From assembly GCA_965372355.1 (NCBI GenBank), contig CBDVBZ010000140.1, forward strand, positions 1-8,645: a DNA stretch of 8,645 nt, written 5' to 3'. The notes under the pieces are model-generated. The model was not told the DNA's origin. It saw only the letters and a list, made by a program, of their open reading frames with translations, and did not search any database. Made by a program: the position numbers and the translations under genes. Below, one piece after another: positions 5,989 through 8,645 of this stretch (its first letter is position 1; every line of letters begins with the position of its first letter). The stretch comes from CBDVBZ01 sp965372355. GTDB lineage: Bacteria; Krumholzibacteriota; Krumholzibacteriia; WVZY01.

Positions 5989-6996
5989 ATGCGCTTCGTT
6001 GTCTATGGCGCTGGCGCTGTGGGGGGTGTGCTCGGGGGGCATCTCACCCGCGGCAAGCACGACGTGTTGCTAATCTGCCGGGATGCGCACGCGAAAGCGA
6101 TCGGTGAGCAAAACGGTCTCCGAATGAAATCGGCGACCGGTGACTACTTCGCTCCGCTTGACGTGGCGACCTCGGTGGCGGCAACTCATTTCGATGAAGA
6201 TACTTGCGTCTTGTTCGTTCCCAAATCGAACGATACGCCCACGTGCGTCGAAGAGCTTGCCACACACGCTCCGCGAGACGTTCCTGTCGTGAGTTTTCAG
6301 AACGGAATCGACAACGAGCGGATCATCGCGGAGAAGTTCACGAACGTCTACGGAGGCGTTTGCAGGATGACCTGTTCCTTCCTTCATCCGGGACAAGTGT
6401 CCTTTCGCCAGTTCGGCCGCGTCATTGTCGGCAAGTATCCGAAGGGTGCTCACGCTTACCCAAAGAAACTTGCCAAGATTTTCGAGTCGGCGGGTTTTAA
6501 GGTATCGGTGTCGAACAGCATCATGTGCGACAAATGGCTGAAGCTCACGACGAATCTGCAGAGTGCCTTCAACGCGCTGATTGACGATAGGGATCACGAC
6601 TCGCCGGAATTTCTCCAGCTGAAAGTGGGCGTACTCGAGGAAGCGAAGCGTGTTCTGACGGCCGACAAGATTCGCGCGAAATCGTGTGACGGAGGGGATT
6701 TCTCGCTCAAAGAGATGATCAACGAACTCAAGAAACCGCGGGCGGCGAGGTACGCCTCGTCGGTGAGGGTCAACAACTCGACCTGGCAGAATCTGTATTT
6801 GAAAAGAGAAAGCGTGGAGAACGAGTTCTTCCATGGCCCCATTATTCAATTGGGCGGTAAGTACGGCGTCGCCGTTCCCTACAATGAAGTTGCTCTGGAA
6901 CTGGTGACGCGGAGTTGTCGCGAGAAGACCGGCCCCGGTCAGCTTCGCGCCGCAGAAATCGTTGACCTCGTCCAGAATCGGGGGGCGAAGAGTTGA
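5989..6996 (+). CDS. ketopantoate reductase (ApbA/PanE) family NADPH-dependent oxidoreductase
   Basis: The product is 335 residues from ATG 5989 behind AGGAGGT. The N-terminal Rossmann domain begins MRFVVYGAGAVGG (GxGxxG at 7-12, NADP binding). VSFQNGIDNE (101-110) carries the Asn of the family QNG motif. The C-terminal helical domain contains CDKWLKLTTNLQSAFNAL (180-197), with Lys185 at the position of the catalytic lysine of E. coli PanE, ASSV (256-259), and RESVENEFFHGPII (273-286), with Glu277 at the position of the catalytic glutamate. GVAVPYN (293-299) closes the family pattern. The catalytic set is thus present. PanE reduces 2-dehydropantoate to pantoate in coenzyme A synthesis, but many family members in other contexts act on unknown 2-oxo acids, and no other pan genes are nearby, so I keep it at family level. 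At 335 residues it is longer than E. coli PanE, with extra sequence around 225-250. The stop overlaps the next gene by four bases. Confidence 0.9.
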   Translation: MRFVVYGAGAVGGVLGGHLTRGKHDVLLICRDAHAKAIGEQNGLRMKSATGDYFAPLDVATSVAATHFDEDTCVLFVPKSNDTPTCVEELATHAPRDVPVVSFQNGIDNERIIAEKFTNVYGGVCRMTCSFLHPGQVSFRQFGRVIVGKYPKGAHAYPKKLAKIFESAGFKVSVSNSIMCDKWLKLTTNLQSAFNALIDDRDHDSPEFLQLKVGVLEEAKRVLTADKIRAKSCDGGDFSLKEMINELKKPRAARYASSVRVNNSTWQNLYLKRESVENEFFHGPIIQLGGKYGVAVPYNEVALELVTRSCREKTGPGQLRAAEIVDLVQNRGAKS

Positions 6997-8645
6997 AGGC
7001 CCTCCTATCCACGATTGTGCTCACAGTAATTCTGGTGGGCGCGGTGATCTATCTCCAGTCCCTTCCGCATCGAGAGCCAGAGGTTGCAACGCAACCGGCC
7101 AAGCCACCGCCGATAGAGACAGCTATCGAGGCGGAGTCGCAATCGATGGCCGTCAAAAGCGCGCCCGCCCCGCAATCGAACCTTGCTCCAGAGGTGCTCG
7201 CGCAGGTGAACCGTGACGCCCTCTTCAAGACGGGCAGCGAGTTGCTCGATCTGTGGCACTTGCCCGAGGCGATCGAGGTCTTTGAGACACTCGTGGAAGA
7301 TAATCCCGAGCACGAGGAGGGGCTTCTCCGTCTGGTCGAGTGCTACTCGCATCCAATGGTTGGTGCTGAACGTCGAGCGGAGGAATGCTGGAATCGGGCG
7401 TGGGATCTTGCAGAGGCAACTCGCGGGGACACGACTCTGGTGTCGGCCTTTCGATCTCTTTTTATCGATTATATGCCCACCGCTGCGATCGCCGGTTTGA
7501 CCGAGATCGTCGACCGCGATGGTGAGAACGTGGATGCACGGGTGCTTCTTGCGAGATCATTGCTCATGAACGGTGACCCCAGTGAGGCGGAGCGTTATCT
7601 CCGGGCGCTTCTGGAAGGCGATCAGAGTCTTGGGCGGGTCCGAGAGTTTCTCATCCAGTGCAAGATTGCTCAGAGCGAAACGGAAGTGGCGGAGACCCTT
7701 GCCAAAGACCTTGTGGCACTCTATCCGGAGGAACCGTACCCCCATGTCCTGGCTGCGCGCGTGCAGCTGATCCGCGGAAACGTGGGGGATGCCAGGGAGC
7801 TCTGCAACAACGCGTTGCTGTTGGACAGGCGATACGTCCCCGCCATCGTTTCCAGGGCGCACGTCTATATTGCGGAGGGGGATGCCGAGGCGGCGAAGGT
7901 GAGCTTCGAGAAACTCCTCATGTTCGATGACCGCATGCTGGCCAGCGTCGCCAGGGAGGGCATGGCCTACGCCGATTTTCTTTACGGTCGATTCGATGAT
8001 GCTTCGGAATCGATGGACGAGGCGATTCGGTTGGCGATGAGTGTCGGGTCGACCCGGAGGGGTATGTCATATGCCTTTCGCTTCGTGGACTACCTGTGTG
8101 AGCTCGGGCGTATCGATGCGGCGGAGATTGTGCTCGATCGCTGGGTAAGCCGACAAACGGAAATCCCGATGGAGCTGGGAGCGCTCCGGATCCTGATATC
8201 ACGGGGCAGCCTCCCGGAGGTGCGGAGCATGCTGGGACAGTTAGAGCACGACGAGCGGTGGCAGTCCTGGATGCGATCGTTGTCGATGGACCGTGCGGAC
8301 TTCGAGGCTCTTGCATTCGTCCAGAGGAACGATTACCGGAAGGCGCTCGAGGTGCTGAACGCATCGACGCGTGACACGGGCGGCACGCGCCGGGCCTATT
8401 TGAAAGGGTACGCGTTGTTTCAGAGCGGTGAGGCCGAGCGGGCCGCGAGCTTTCTCCAGCAGGCTCGTTCCCAGCTCTACGGTGTGGTGTTCCCCTATCA
8501 CAGCGACCCCGTTCTCTTTGTACAGTCGATCTTCTTCCTCGGCGAGGCCGCACTGGCCCGCGGCGAGAGCGAACAAGCCCAGATCCACTACCGTGACTTC
8601 CTGAGTTACTGGGGTGAGAGCGATTGGGATCTGCAAGCCGTCCAG
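6993..8645 (+). CDS. membrane-anchored tetratricopeptide repeat protein (3' end outside window)
   Basis: The frame opens at TTG 6993 in a TTGA overlap with the preceding stop and runs 551 codons to the window edge without a stop. No ATG precedes a sensible N-terminus; starting at TTG gives MKALLSTIVLTVILVGAVIYL, a single hydrophobic segment (4-21) with a Lys before it, read as an uncleaved signal anchor. A Pro/Ala/Glu-rich linker (about 25-65) follows, then helical pairs of TPR type, for example AIEVFETLVEDNPEHEEGL (93-111), ARVLLARSLLMNGDPSEAE (182-200), VLAARVQLIRGNVGDAREL (252-270) and GYALFQSGEAERAASFLQQA (472-491). The end, SDPVLFVQSIFFLGEAALARGE (504-525) and FLSYWGESDWDLQAV, resembles the final TPR block of large bacterial TPR proteins. 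It probably works outside the cytoplasmic membrane as a protein-binding scaffold; the partner is unknown. The TTGA overlap suggests coupling to the reductase, though the functional link is unclear. Confidence 0.85.
   Translation, partial: MKALLSTIVLTVILVGAVIYLQSLPHREPEVATQPAKPPPIETAIEAESQSMAVKSAPAPQSNLAPEVLAQVNRDALFKTGSELLDLWHLPEAIEVFETLVEDNPEHEEGLLRLVECYSHPMVGAERRAEECWNRAWDLAEATRGDTTLVSAFRSLFIDYMPTAAIAGLTEIVDRDGENVDARVLLARSLLMNGDPSEAERYLRALLEGDQSLGRVREFLIQCKIAQSETEVAETLAKDLVALYPEEPYPHVLAARVQLIRGNVGDARELCNNALLLDRRYVPAIVSRAHVYIAEGDAEAAKVSFEKLLMFDDRMLASVAREGMAYADFLYGRFDDASESMDEAIRLAMSVGSTRRGMSYAFRFVDYLCELGRIDAAEIVLDRWVSRQTEIPMELGALRILISRGSLPEVRSMLGQLEHDERWQSWMRSLSMDRADFEALAFVQRNDYRKALEVLNASTRDTGGTRRAYLKGYALFQSGEAERAASFLQQARSQLYGVVFPYHSDPVLFVQSIFFLGEAALARGESEQAQIHYRDFLSYWGESDWDLQAVQ

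Noticed and set aside
6070..6849. A 259-codon open frame on the minus strand opposite the reductase gene
   Set aside because: It is a shadow of a well-supported gene with catalytic motifs; its product is rich in Arg and His with no recognisable domain.
7918..8553. A 211-codon minus-strand frame opposite the TPR gene
   Set aside because: The composition (Arg, Pro, Ser) is typical of an antisense frame in GC-rich DNA, and the plus-strand TPR frame is continuous and motif-bearing.

Overview
The window is about 8.6 kb of moderately GC-rich bacterial DNA with dense coding, short intergenic gaps and no RNA genes, insertion sequences or CRISPR arrays that I can see. Cleavable signal peptides, sigma70-type promoters and frequent TTG/GTG starts fit an environmental bacterium. 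The mix of DUF899, CDGSH and long TPR proteins is typical of poorly cultured soil or sediment phyla, but nothing here fixes the taxon.

Left part (1-1330). A leftward unit has a clear promoter (1165-1193, minus). It begins with 18 codons that read like the start of a RidA-family protein and then hit TAG. The same frame continues into a CDGSH-type iron-sulfur protein that lacks the start of its first domain and is frameshifted exactly at its cluster-binding histidine. Next comes an intact-looking DUF899 thioredoxin-fold protein that runs off the left edge. The first gene therefore looks like a deletion-born chimera in decay, or one carrying sequencing errors, driven by the promoter of the lost ridA-like gene.

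Middle (1330-2154, plus) is a stand-alone class I SAM methyltransferase with a lysine-rich N-terminus. It meets the next leftward operon tail to tail.

5799-2305 (minus) is a three-gene operon with a strong consensus promoter. It encodes an SNF/NSS-family sodium-coupled transporter, a small secreted and membrane-anchored beta-domain protein whose start overlaps the transporter's stop, and an AGCS-family sodium:alanine-type symporter. Two unrelated sodium:amino-acid symporter families flanking one small periplasm-facing membrane protein is the most system-like arrangement in the window.

Right part (5989-8645, plus) has a ketopantoate-reductase-family oxidoreductase with a strong ribosome binding site. 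It overlaps by four bases a TTG-started, membrane-anchored TPR protein that runs off the right edge.
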